64,000 nucleotides of DNA from Atrina japonica (Eukaryota > Mollusca > Bivalvia > Pterioida > Pinnidae), in contig BROG01000396.1 of NCBI GenBank assembly GCA_030159075.1, forward strand, positions 152,501-216,500, given 5' to 3'. Below the pieces are notes generated by a model that ran no database searches, had not been told where the DNA came from, and saw only the letters and a list, made by a program, of their open reading frames with translations. A program made the position numbers and the translations under genes. Of this stretch, positions 53,506 through 63,420 are shown one piece after another. Within the stretch, counting starts at the first letter, position 1, and every line of letters starts with the position of its first letter.

Positions 53506-54464
53506 CGTAAAAAATACATGCACACACACACACACGGAGTTATCCTTTCCTGTGCTTATTTTTTGTCCCAGGGAAAACGAGGACTTAAGTACACAAATAT
53601 AAACTACTTGTAAGTACTCCTATGTCGCAAGACATAAAATAATCTGCATGCGGATAAAAAATCATAAAAAGGCGGCAATAAACAGGAAAAGATTTTATTA
53701 AAATAGTTATGTATACATGTATATGTATTTAGATTTGACCAAGTTTAGACAAATTTACACGACAAACCATGTACATTACAAAATAATACTAGTAATTAAT
53801 ACGCCTATAAAATGTTATATACTGACATATGCTATGAGACAACTGCAGTGTAGGGTGAATAAAAACCTCTACTCCTACAAATCCGATAGACTAGTCCACA
53901 TGAAAAGAATAGACAATCACATGTAGTTATTGAAGGGAGAAAATCAAATAAAGCAAATTATGTAGAATGCATTAATGAGTGACATTACAAATATAATATA
54001 TACAAGTAGTCAAATGTATATAATAAAAAAAAATGATAATGGTAATTGCTAAAACAATGAAAAAAATCAAAATGGCTGCTCCTTAATTGGTTGCTGTTAA
54101 TAAGATCGTACACAATATAAATATCGTCACAAAGAAAATAATGTAATATCTCTTAAACAGGATTTCAATTTCAAGATTTCTATAAAAATATTGCTGAAAA
54201 TAAAAATGTGGTATACTGAATTTAAATGGGGCCATACAGATGCTTTTTCATTGAATTTCATACAAATTTTAACTGTAAACTTTTCTTCCATACATGATTC
54301 GTTTTCCTGGAAAAGGAATTGCATTGCATCATTTTATAATATGCCTCCTGATTTATGACCAAAAACAGGTGAGAAAAAAAGCTAAACTGTGTATGACAGT
54401 ATATTTTTGAAAGTTCATAAGTAAACTGTTAAGATACCAATATATCTAACCACAGTTTTTTTTT

Positions 54465-54642
54465 TACAGTAAAACCGGGTTTAGTAAATAATAAAGACCA
54501 CTTGTTCATAAAATCTTTTTTTGCTGTCCCAAATAGAACCATTTGTGTACAAATCAACCTCTATATACAGACCACCTCCCTATAAAGACCGGTTTTCTTG
54601 TGTCCCTAAGGAGGTCATTATATACAACTTTCACTGTAATTA
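54465..54642. repeat. tataaagaccac repeat
   Basis: 'acagtaaaaccgggtttagt' at the left and 'tatacaactttcactgtaat' at the right, related to 31090-31275. Confidence 0.7.
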
Positions 54643-54699
54643 ATCTTACTTTTTTTAGTCCATAAATCCTACTTAACTTAATGGCTAATTATTTCTCTC

Positions 54700-54945
54700 T
54701 TTTATTGCTGTCTTATGCCACACTCCACAATTTTTTTTAGTCATATGGTGGCAGCCAGTTTTTAGTGGTGGAGGATAGAACCTGGTTACAATGGACTGGA
54801 GAAGAGACCACCGGCCTTCCGCAAGAAAACTGGCAAACTTTCTCACAAAATCAGTGTAGGTTCCAGTTGGGGTCAAACCTGTGCTGACCAGAGGTGAGAG
54901 ACATAATGGTTTAAGGCAGGATGCTCTAACCGGTTGCCCAGAGTA
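54700..54945 (-). mobile_element. SINE family 2 copy
   Basis: Contains 'agtcatatggtggcagccag', 'tttctcacaaaatcagtgta' and the head 'ggatgctctaaccggttgcc', in the same order as the 15735 copy. Confidence 0.65.
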
Positions 54946-55739
54946 ATTAACAAAATCACAATATTACAGTAAAAATGAAATTTTAATGCTAAATGTACAC
55001 ATGATAAACTGTGAATGGGCATTTAGAAATGGGTAAAATATTATATGATAATGCAACACATCTCTCCACCCCCTGAAAATAAATGGACTTGTCTTCAGAT
55101 CAATGACAAAGCTAAGTCTATCTTCATCTTTAGGGGTTGATAGTTTAAACTTGAGAATTACCCAGAATTATTCTAGAAATGTTTAAATGGTTTCCCTATG
55201 ATAAACAACGGATCAACCATTCACTCTATCCTATAAAAGGATGTAATTAATACAATGTCAATGTTTAAAAAAAATACAGATACTACAAATATGGACCTTT
55301 AAATATTGTATACTACATTTAAAACATGGTCCCATGACTTAAGTGCTAGTCTGCACCTGGGAAATTTGAAGTATTCAAATCGGGTCACGATGAGCAACAG
55401 GCATCCAGACAAACAAATGGTATAACTTCTGACAGTGTACTGAACAAGGGACCTAAGGTTTCAAGTTTTCTGAAGACCCAACACAAAACCAAGTAATTTT
55501 CCACATTTTGAGGGACTTTGCTGAAAAAAATCATGTCCAGCAAAATGGTTTCAGAAATATGTATTGTAGGTGTGATCAAGCAACCAGAAACACATATGGT
55601 ATTCTTCTTTATCAAGATGAACAAATATGGTTCCCTTGAAAAAGTTTGTAATATCATAACTCTAAGAGGATTTCACAAATCTAAAATCAGAGTACATGTA
55701 CTTTGGCGCCAGCACTTTTAACTACACTAATGACAGTTT

Positions 55740-55818
55740 TCTCACACACAAATTCACATGCACACTGACAAACACACCTATACATACATAACACACACAC
55801 ACACATGAACACACCTTC
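55740..55818. repeat. CA-rich microsatellite
   Basis: Interrupted acacac tracts. Confidence 0.85.
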
Positions 55819-55973
55819 TTAAATGATAACCTCCAAAACATGGAATTCTATTTTCTTTTAGTTCTATTTTTAAGATATACATGTATCACATTAGACCCGA
55901 AACTTTATATAAAACACTAACTCCTAATTCACATTTATCTATATGTACAACTGACATTTCTTAACAAAAAAAT

Positions 55974-56099
55974 ACAAATACAAACAAGTTGTTTTTTTTC
56001 CAAGTACTACATTATTATTATGATTGACATCAAAAAATACAAATACAAACAAGTTTTTTTTTTTCCAAGTACTACATTATTATTATGATTGACATCAAT
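55974..56099. repeat. ~62-bp tandem duplication
   Basis: 'caagtactacattattatta' plus tgattgacatcaa occurs twice, with poly(T) before each copy. Confidence 0.9.
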
Positions 56100-56204
56100 C
56101 GTTCTTTGGAAAATAAGTCATATTTTCCCATGGAGATCTTTGAGGCCAGAATAACCGGGATAATCCAGTCTTTACATTCCACTCACTATGATCACTGCAT
56201 TAAA

Positions 56205-56570
56205 CAAGAGGCCCCCCATGGGTCTTATCAGTCACCTGAGTAAAACATGATTAAAATGAGAATAGACTGATCATTGATTCATGATTTTTTAAAGATGTAC
56301 AAAGTTTTGACCCTTTCAAGGGCCCCTATGGGTTTAATCCCCAGTTCATTCGCAAACTTAATGCAGCTTCAACACGGGGATACTTCCAGTAAAGTTTTTT
56401 TTAAAATTGCCCCAAGGTTCTTGAGAAGCAGTCAGTCACGGCCTCAGACAAAATACCATCACAATAGGTCACCAGGAGCCTTTAGACTGAGCGATCTAAA
56501 AAAGAAACGTGGAGAGAATGGGGAATGGAGGGGGCTTGAATTATTCGACTTAGGGCCACCATGGTAAAAC
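56205..56570 (+). mobile_element. Interspersed repeat with gaggccccccatgggtc head
   Basis: 'agaggccccccatgggtctt' plus atcagtcacctgagt and 'tttcaagggcccctatgggt' are typical of a widespread mollusc repeat. The 97-codon open frame here is not a gene. Confidence 0.5.
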
Positions 56571-56748
56571 CCAGACAGGGCTTTATAGGATAAAATATCA
56601 CTTATGGATAAACAAAATTGGGGAAAATTTTAACACATAAACACAAAACAACTTTATTGAATGAGGTCTTCCCTATAGATACTGAAAAATCAAATCAGAT
56701 TTTATCACTTCTAAAGGAACTAAAACTTTTTTTTCCCCAAGAACTAAA

Positions 56749-56988
56749 ATGGGCAATATCAAAACAATGTTTTTCACAATCATAAATTGTACACAATTAC
56801 TTTTGAGAGTATCCCCACCACATCTAGATCTCTATCATGATTCTGGTATGTTATCTTTTCCTGTAATTCCTGATATTAGAATGTACACATACAGCCGTGA
56901 CATTGTGGAGATATTAGTAGATCAATGGGTTAATGAGAAGAAAGGTACAGTAGGGGTACAACTAAAGACCTCAAATAACCACAGGTAA
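56749..56988 (+). other. Open frame of unknown nature
   Basis: The frame ends HDSGMLSFPVIPDIRMYTYS, then RDIVEILVDQWVNEKKG, with a donor-like CCACAG|gtaaaa just before the stop. The composition is protein-like, but I recognise no family and see no partner exon. It may be a transposon fragment. Confidence 0.2.
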
Positions 56989-57629
56989 AATGTCTTGAAC
57001 ACCAAGACAGTCAAATACCATGATTATGGAATGTTCAATATGACAGCAAAAATTATCAAAATAAATCGTAACGTAACTATAAGTACAAAAATCAATTAAA
57101 AAATCGAAAAAATAGTGAAAAAAGAAACAAAAACAAAACAACCCTATTAGATTTTATCATTGCATTTATGAATAAAACGGAAACTGTACAGCAAACATAT
57201 ATATACATTGTGTACCAGTATAGTGGCTTATACATACATAAACAGAATGATATAGGATAATTAAAACTATCGGTACTGTATATCCTCGACCTAATAGCAA
57301 CGTCATTTGTATTTTTAAATATTTTATACATTTCACTATCATTTTTTTTTTTTTTTACTTTGACAGAATTAGATTTTTTTTTGGAAATAAAAATTTAGTG
57401 TTCTTCAATACCTTATTTAATCAAACTATCGAAATATAAATTATTTTTTTTAGAATTTTTCTTGCACACACCCACTGTCTGAGGATGACGCATACTTGAA
57501 TAATTATCAAGACATTTAATCTTGAAGTCAGGTTACATGTATTTTCAATTATTACTCATGCCTCCTGATCTGATATAATGTTTGGCAGGCACCTGACTGA
57601 CTTACATCTACAGTTAAGAGGTAGATCCT

Positions 57630-57930
57630 TAAACTAAAGGGGCAATAGCTGTGTTTTTGGTTTTTTTTTCAAAATATTTTCTTTCCTACATGTATATATT
57701 ACTACTTAGATTGATATACAATAACAAAAAAGAGATATACAGAGGCATACAAATTCTTAAATTCCTATAGTATATATTTTGTGAAAATTTGCTTGTGAAA
57801 TCCAGTTTGGACATTATTAACATGTAACTGATTAATTCAACCTTACTATTTTTATACGCACACCATACTGGCACTGACCTTATGGTCACAAAACGTAGGA
57901 GTATAATGCAATATGACCTGTCATGGGCAA
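57630..57930. repeat. Dispersed repeat A, copy 3
   Basis: Starts 'ctaaaggggcaatagctgtg' and shares 'ttgatatacaataacaaaaa' and the following segments with the other copies. Confidence 0.75.
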
Positions 57931-58344
57931 AACTTTTACATGTACATTTTATATATTTCATTTCATATAGATGTACATCAGAGAGCGATCACATGGTAGT
58001 TAAAAGAACATATACATCCGTATTATTAGAATAAACTTGCCAAATGTAACCGTTGTAACTGTTAAGTTTGAATTTTTTTTTGTCACGAATTAACGTTTGG
58101 TATTTCATGTATTTTTACAAAGATAACGAGGTCTCATGGAAGCATGTGCGAATTGCCATAAACAAACTTATATCAAAGACGGAAGCTGACAATTTATTTC
58201 ATATTAATGGGGAAAAAAATCATTATAAGGAACAAAGCTTTGGACCATGCTTTTTTTCTGATATTGCTTCAAATATTTGAACATGAAAGGTAAAAGGTCA
58301 CTTTAGTGTTTGACCTAATAATTTTTGGAATTTTGAACAGCACT

Positions 58345-58580
58345 TAACTCCACACTCAAAAATTTTTCATTCATATGGCGGTGACCTAGTTTATAGTGGT
58401 GGAGGAGAGAACCCGATTACAAAGTACTAGGGAAGAGACCACCAGCCTTCCGCAAGTAAAATGACAAATTTTCTCACAAAAATCAGCTTTATGTTCCAGT
58501 GGGACTCAAACCTACACTGACCTGAAGTGAGGGACTTAATGGTTCAGGTGTGATGCTCCAACCACTTGGCCACGGATCAT
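58345..58580 (-). mobile_element. SINE family 2 copy
   Basis: Contains 'tttcattcatatggcggtga' and the tRNA-like end 'ctccaaccacttggccacgg'. Confidence 0.65.
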
Positions 58581-58869
58581 AGATGTCCCGTTAGATCTAG
58601 AGGTCACTTGCATATTACAGTTAAAGGGTAAATGCCATGATAAATGTCAGCAATTTCATGTTCAGAGACATCTTTATTGTATTAAGTTAAGATTTTATAT
58701 GACAGTTTTTTTTGTGATATCATTAGTATAATATCCTGGGACTACTAGGGTACAAGAACCCAGCATGGCTCAGCAGTGGATCCTTAAATTATCTGGATAT
58801 CAGTACAACAAGGTATCGCTAACGATACTAATCCCCTTGTGGCAGAATCATGATGATTAAATTTTTTTT

Positions 58870-59050
58870 ACAAAGGGGAATAACTCTGAAAACGGAAACA
58901 AGAGTTCTTGCACACTGCACTCCGCCTCGATGTGGTCTTGACGTTTGATGAAATTATCATGCATGGTTTGAGAGTTATGCTCCGGACAAATATAGTACGT
59001 ACGGGCAGATCCCTATATCCCCTCGACGACTCGTCGCGAGGGGATAATTA
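58870..59050 (+). mobile_element. Bivalve-type interspersed repeat
   Basis: 'caaaggggaataactctgaa' plus aacggaaacaagag and 'ggtttgagagttatgctccg' plus gacaaata. This phrase order is common in mollusc intergenic DNA. Confidence 0.5.
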
Positions 59051-59310
59051 TACCGATATACAAGATATACCGATGTATCAAAAATAAATGTGAAAAATAA
59101 TTTTCTTTTGCACTATTTGAATTATGTATTCCGTGTTCAAAGAGTATAAAATAGATATTAATGTCCAAATGTCATTATTAATCAATACACTATTCGATAT
59201 ATAATCTAAAACATTCTAAAAAATACATCTTTTTTTTAAAAAAAAAAAAATATAAGTAGATCTTTATAATAATATTCTATAATGTAAATTATTTTCTGTA
59301 AAATTTTCTG

Positions 59311-59425
59311 TTAGATACACTCATGATCTTCTGGTACAGTCAAACACAAATTATACTGAAGCTGACCTTCCCGACTTTCTGGTACATGTATGTTCCCCAG
59401 CCTGGGTAATCCATGTCTGACTCTA
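59311..59425 (-). CDS. Candidate terminal exon of the Death-domain gene
   Basis: One base plus 37 codons and TAA: RVRHGLPRLGNIHVPESREG followed by QLQYNLCLTVPEDHECI. The residue mix and the absence of low-complexity sequence look coding. The acceptor 'gaactgtag' lies in the end of a dispersed repeat. Its phase (one base completes the codon) fits the donor at 61043. There is no recognised domain, and it could belong to another gene. Confidence 0.35.
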
Positions 59426-59429
59426 CTAC

Positions 59430-59612
59430 AGTTCAACCTGTTTTAAAAGACCACTCTCATCAAATACCACCTGTCTTCTGAGACCACATTCCAGAAAACC
59501 ACTTTGTTAAATAATCTTCTACGTAAAACATGTTTTGAGAGTCCACCTGTCTTGAGAGGCCACATTTCAGTGATATGGGGTATCGCTCAAAAACAGGTTC
59601 CACTGTATGTTA
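59430..59612. repeat. gagagaccac repeat
   Basis: 'gttcaacctgttttaaaaga' plus ccac at the left and 'caaaaacaggttccactgta' at the right, inverted ends of the same family as 27980-28442. The left end borders the candidate exon 59311-59425. Confidence 0.75.
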
Positions 59613-59779
59613 AAGTGTTTATTTTGTTGTTGTATGTTTGGTTTTTTTTTTAACACCAGGGGGTAAGTGATATACACCATTCTCCAAAATGTACCATTAA
59701 TTTTCAGCAATTTCTAACATGTGTATGATAAAAGAGAATGGTGAAATGCTACTTAAATTGAAAAACAACAAAACACTGA

Positions 59780-59875
59780 ATGGCGATGAGGCCAGATTGC
59801 AAAGCACTGACAGAAATTGAAAACAAGATGTGTTTGTGAAATTTAAGCCAGCTGGGGCACGACTCTCATACACGA
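59780..59875. repeat. Interspersed repeat copy
   Basis: 'ggccagattgcaaagcactg' plus acagaaattgaaaacaagatgtg matches 39920-39975. Confidence 0.55.
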
Positions 59876-60636
59876 AACTGAATACATCCATGTCTTTCCA
59901 TAAGGAATAAGACTTATACTTATGGTTTAGGGTGGGGATGGAATTGGTTTTCAAGTTATGTTAAAAAACATAAATTATACATCACTGAATGTGTTTTTCC
60001 ATACAGAACATACATCATTTAGGGGTGGATATGTGAATGGTTTTCAAGTAGTACATAATGTTAAGGGGGTGGGGCATATCCCCCAAGGATCCTATTGTAA
60101 AATCATGAATATTTCTTCCCATATTGTTAAATGGTTGTAAACTGTGCTATTTTCAAGTTATTGAAATATCAAAAGAAAAAATTCTTGTAGATTGTTTTTA
60201 TGAAAACCAAAACGTTTACAAACAAACAGACAGACACAAAATACTAGGTACTAAGTTTTTGGTTTTGGGGGACACAAAAAAAATGAATTGACAAAAATAC
60301 ACTGGTGCTCTACTTTTCAATACTCCTTCAAGATCTCCTGAGTAACTATATCAAGATTTATATAGTATCTATGACTAAATATAAAGAAATATTCATGAAT
60401 ACTTCAATAAAATGGATTTCCTTGACCACTGACCATGGTCAAAACTGAGTGCCTAGAGGTTCCTGATTTAACACCTTTCATGCTTATCTATGGATACATA
60501 ATATTTTGTGTCTTTATAACATTATTATCTCACACACCTGGTATATGTTACACCAATCATAACATACTTGTAAAAGTTCACTCCAGTATGTTACTTCTAT
60601 CACAAGCATTACACTAAAGTTGGTAACTTAATCAAC

Positions 60637-60722
60637 TTAACCCTTTCATCCCTACAGACTGCAATAGACTAGTCTTAAACAAAAGAATATACCACTCAGA
60701 AACTCAGGGGTGAAAGAGTTAA
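60637..60722. mobile_element. Short TTAA-flanked inverted-repeat element
   Basis: TTAACCCTTTCATCCCT ... GGGGTGAAAGAGTTAA, with the interior 'gactgcaatagactagtctt' recalling the 34-bp array at 38895-39870. Confidence 0.65.
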
Positions 60723-60804
60723 CGTGATATATCATAAATAAAAGTTAGATTGGGTTGGTGGTATTCTATGTAATTCTATGGATAGTTTTACACATATATA
60801 CGGT

Positions 60805-60886
60805 ACGGTAGTCAAATTTGCATTAAATGCCATCTCTGTATAAAGGGCACCTGCCTTTAAAGGCCGTTAAAATATAACCTTTGTTA

Positions 60887-60918
<32 letters not shown>

Positions 60919-61012
60919 ATGAAAACACCTGTTTATAAAAATCACCTGTTTATAACAGCTACTTTTGCCTGTTCCCTTGATAGGCCTTTATAAACAAGTT
61001 TAACTATAACAC
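60805..61012. repeat. tataaaggcac repeat with (TA)n
   Basis: 'gtagtcaaatttgcattaaa' at the left and 'taaacaagtttaactataac' at the right, with a TA run at 60893-60917. Confidence 0.7.
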
Positions 61013-61042
61013 TGATAACACACAGACAAATATTTCACATAC

Positions 61043-61146
61043 ATTTCTATTTCGGCTGTTTCAGGATCCATCACCACCAAATTTTGTAAATAATCAAGCT
61101 CAACTTTTCTTTTATCAATTTGACAATACCATTGTTTGCAACCCTT
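61043..61146 (-). CDS. Candidate exon of the Death-domain gene
   Basis: The acceptor 'ctttttttctttttaaccacatcaag' is strong and the donor GAAAT|gtatgt is a near-consensus site. It encodes KGCKQWYCQIDKRKVELDYL, then QNLVVMDPETAEIE. It enters in phase 0 and leaves two bases into a codon. Its position after the Death domain recalls the MyD88 intermediate region, but the similarity is weak. Confidence 0.4.
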
Positions 61147-61277
61147 CTTGATGTGGTTAAAAAGAAAAAAAGTGTTTTTATTTAAACTGAAACATTGCAA
61201 CAAATGTATGATTTCCGACAACAAATGAAAAATACATGTACCTTGAATATGGTAATTACATTTCTACGTCAACGTAC

Positions 61278-61297
61278 TAAAACCATATTTGATATTC
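61278..61297 (-). CDS. Possible 20-nt microexon linking Death domain to downstream exon
   Basis: It is bounded by 'aaaatttcag' and gtacgt. In phase 1 it encodes GISNMVL and leaves in phase 0, which is exactly the change needed between the donor at 61640 and the acceptor at 61146. The evidence is only splice signals and phase, so confidence is low. Confidence 0.22.
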
Positions 61298-61634
61298 CTG
61301 AAATTTTCCGTAGATGAGGGGTAATTTCCATGGTTATTCATAATTGTACACAATAAATGTACAAAAATGCATTATAATTTTTTTTTATATTTTCATCTCA
61401 AAATCATAAAAAAATGAGTCAAGCTTAAGAACTGACAAAATTTGTTGGCACCAGGCTCTGATCTCATCTCAACCAACATTTTTCAACAATGTTACACTGC
61501 ATTAATGGGTATACAAGTTGTAGGCCAACATCTTTACCCTTCATATCAAGTCTGAAGTTTTACCACATCATCTTTAGGCACAAAGTAAATGCTAAACTTT
61601 CAGACATTTTTTCCCGAAAATGTTCTACAAAATA

Positions 61635-61825
61635 TCAACCATTGTTCAACCATTCATTGAGTTTTTCTATGATGTCGAATCTCTCCATTTGTGGCATGCC
61701 CAGGTGCTCAATAAGCTGACCAATCGTAACTCTTTTTGTCTGGTCTAAGTCCACTAGTAGTAATTTTGCAGGATCATCCTTGGTTTCATATAAAAGGATC
61801 TGTTCAACAGTGAACCCCATTAAAC
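61635..61825 (-). CDS. Death-domain exon (MyD88-like Death domain, helices 3-6)
   Basis: After 'ctaatttcag' the frame reads (G)LMGFTVEQILLYETKDDP, then AKLLLVDLDQTKRVTIGQLI, then EHLGMPQMERFDIIEKLNEW and LNNG-stop (TGA 61635). The pattern F..I..(L/Y)ET..DP...LL....... TIG.L...L..M.R.DI...L follows Death-domain helices 3-6 and is most like MyD88 ('LET.ADP...LL...... SVG.LLELL'). It enters in phase 1, matching the minus-strand DWKCLA|G donors of the array at 63421-64000, which supply helix 2. It may end at the stop, or splice out at 61640 (AATG|gttgat). No TIR or kinase domain was found in the window. Confidence 0.65.
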
Positions 61826-62014
61826 CTGAAATTAGAATGAAGATCTACATTAAAACCTCCTATCTTGTATGACCACTGATCTATGAAATTGCCTGATTCA
61901 GACATCAAGTTCTAGACAAAAGACCAAAATCTGTAAATATATGGGACAGATCAAAGTGAAAAATAAGGGTGGGTGGGGGGGAGTTGACTAATTTTAGAAA
62001 TTTGGTTATCCCAA

Positions 62015-62245
62015 AATGAATTCACTTGTCCCCAAAAAGGAGTCAAAATCAATAAAGAAAATAACAATTGATCAGCTGGTCATCATCGTTTTTTTTTTAA
62101 CTTTGACCAATGACATAGTGGAATACAAAGACTTGTTACTCAGACTAAAATATGTACTAACATTTAAAGCTGACAAAAACAAAAAAACAAAAACGACTTG
62201 CTGGTGGACAAGTACATTTATAAACTTGTCCAAGCCAATTGTGAC
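62015..62245. repeat. acttgtcc element fragment
   Basis: 'ttcacttgtccccaaaaagg' and 'ataaacttgtccaagccaat' resemble 35725-35965. It lies in the intron between the Death-domain exons. Confidence 0.4.
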
Positions 62246-62827
62246 ACGGTACAGGCAATTGGACTCTTGGTTATTTCAAACCTGATGAATGACCTAAAAT
62301 GCTTTTTTTTTCAAATGTGGAACTTACCAGACTGATAACAACAACAAAATTAACTCTGAAACAGACAAGATGAAATACCATGTGAGACAAAAGGTATGTG
62401 ATTCAACAACTGCGTCAATGGTCCACTGAAATCAGACATGGCGCAATTAAAATTCAATGATGGGCCACTCGGGCGCAATGCTAATCTTCCAAGTGATAAC
62501 TTTATTTCAATTAAATGTCCGCGTATAACCTGAAATAATACCTTGAAATGTAAAATCGTGGATAGTCTAACGCGAATAATTCAAGCCCACTCAGTTTCCG
62601 ATTATCTCCATACTACTAGGTTAATGGTGATCGAATGCAGTGAATAAGTGAACGACTGAATTATTTGGGTTATGGATAGTCTTGAGCAAATCACATAGCC
62701 AGAAGTAATTGCCTGGTGTTATTAGTTAAAACGAGGCTTCAGTGTCAAGAGTCTGACAAACGCTTAAGGTCTGCTATGTGCTACGTCCATGTGCAGACGA
62801 CGTTTTTCTCTGTCAAAATTTTAAAAC

Positions 62828-63110
62828 ATGAAGAGAAAATCAGACTTTTTCTCAGTCACCCAGAGTTCTAAAAAAACTCGAAATGATATTCAAAACAACC
62901 CAAGCTCGTCATCAAGTGAAAAAAAAAACAGCAGAAAAATCAGAATCTGTCTCTGAGAATCAGAAACGAATGTTTCAAAATCAGTGGTTACACGGCGAAC
63001 GTTTTGAAAACTGGTTGACGTATGATGACAAATCTTGTACCGTGAACTGTAGTGTATGCACAAAATTTAAAAAAGTAAATCCTTTCACTACAGGGTGTAC
63101 CAATTTTTGT
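62828..63110 (+). pseudogene. N-terminal zinc-finger fragment (hAT-like/C17orf113-like), frame broken in an A10 run
   Basis: An ATG at 62828 opens MKRKSDFFSVTQSSKKTRND with a poly-Ser end. After a run of ten A (62919-62928) the coding-like frame moves by one base and continues FQNQWLHGERFENWLTYDD, then CTVNCSVCTKFKKVNPFTTG and CTNF. 'W...D.....C..C.......F..GC.NF' is the BED/TTF-type zinc-finger start of domesticated hAT-like proteins common in molluscs. Similarity stops after CTNF, where a possible donor (gtatat) occurs. It could be a truncated pseudogene, a transposon remnant, or a live first exon with a homopolymer sequencing error. Confidence 0.5.
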
Positions 63111-63420
63111 ATATTGGAGAACAATGTACATGGACAGTTACGATGGTTACAGTAAACTCTAAACTCATCACAACTGGTCAGTTTTTCTTTATATGTTATG
63201 GCCCATTCTTTTTGAAAATGGCCCCCTGATTTTAATAGCATGGGCCCGTCTGGTCCCATGTCCATGGTCCTAGATTGAACACTGCTTATCTACAATTTTT
63301 GGTGTGAGAAAGAAGAAACATTAGAAAGACAATTTCACAAAAACAACACGACTCCCAACTTCAATTGGAAGTGTATTTATTTTGCTTTTAAAATGATAGG
63401 ACTGAACTACCAACAATGCA

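Noticed and set aside
62333..62492. Minus-strand ATG frame MSDFSGPLTQLLNHIPFVSH with a possible phase-1 donor before the Death-domain exon
   Set aside because: It can join in phase, but it lacks the Death-domain W..LA helix, which the 63421-64000 array supplies exactly. The donor (G|gtattt) is also weak.
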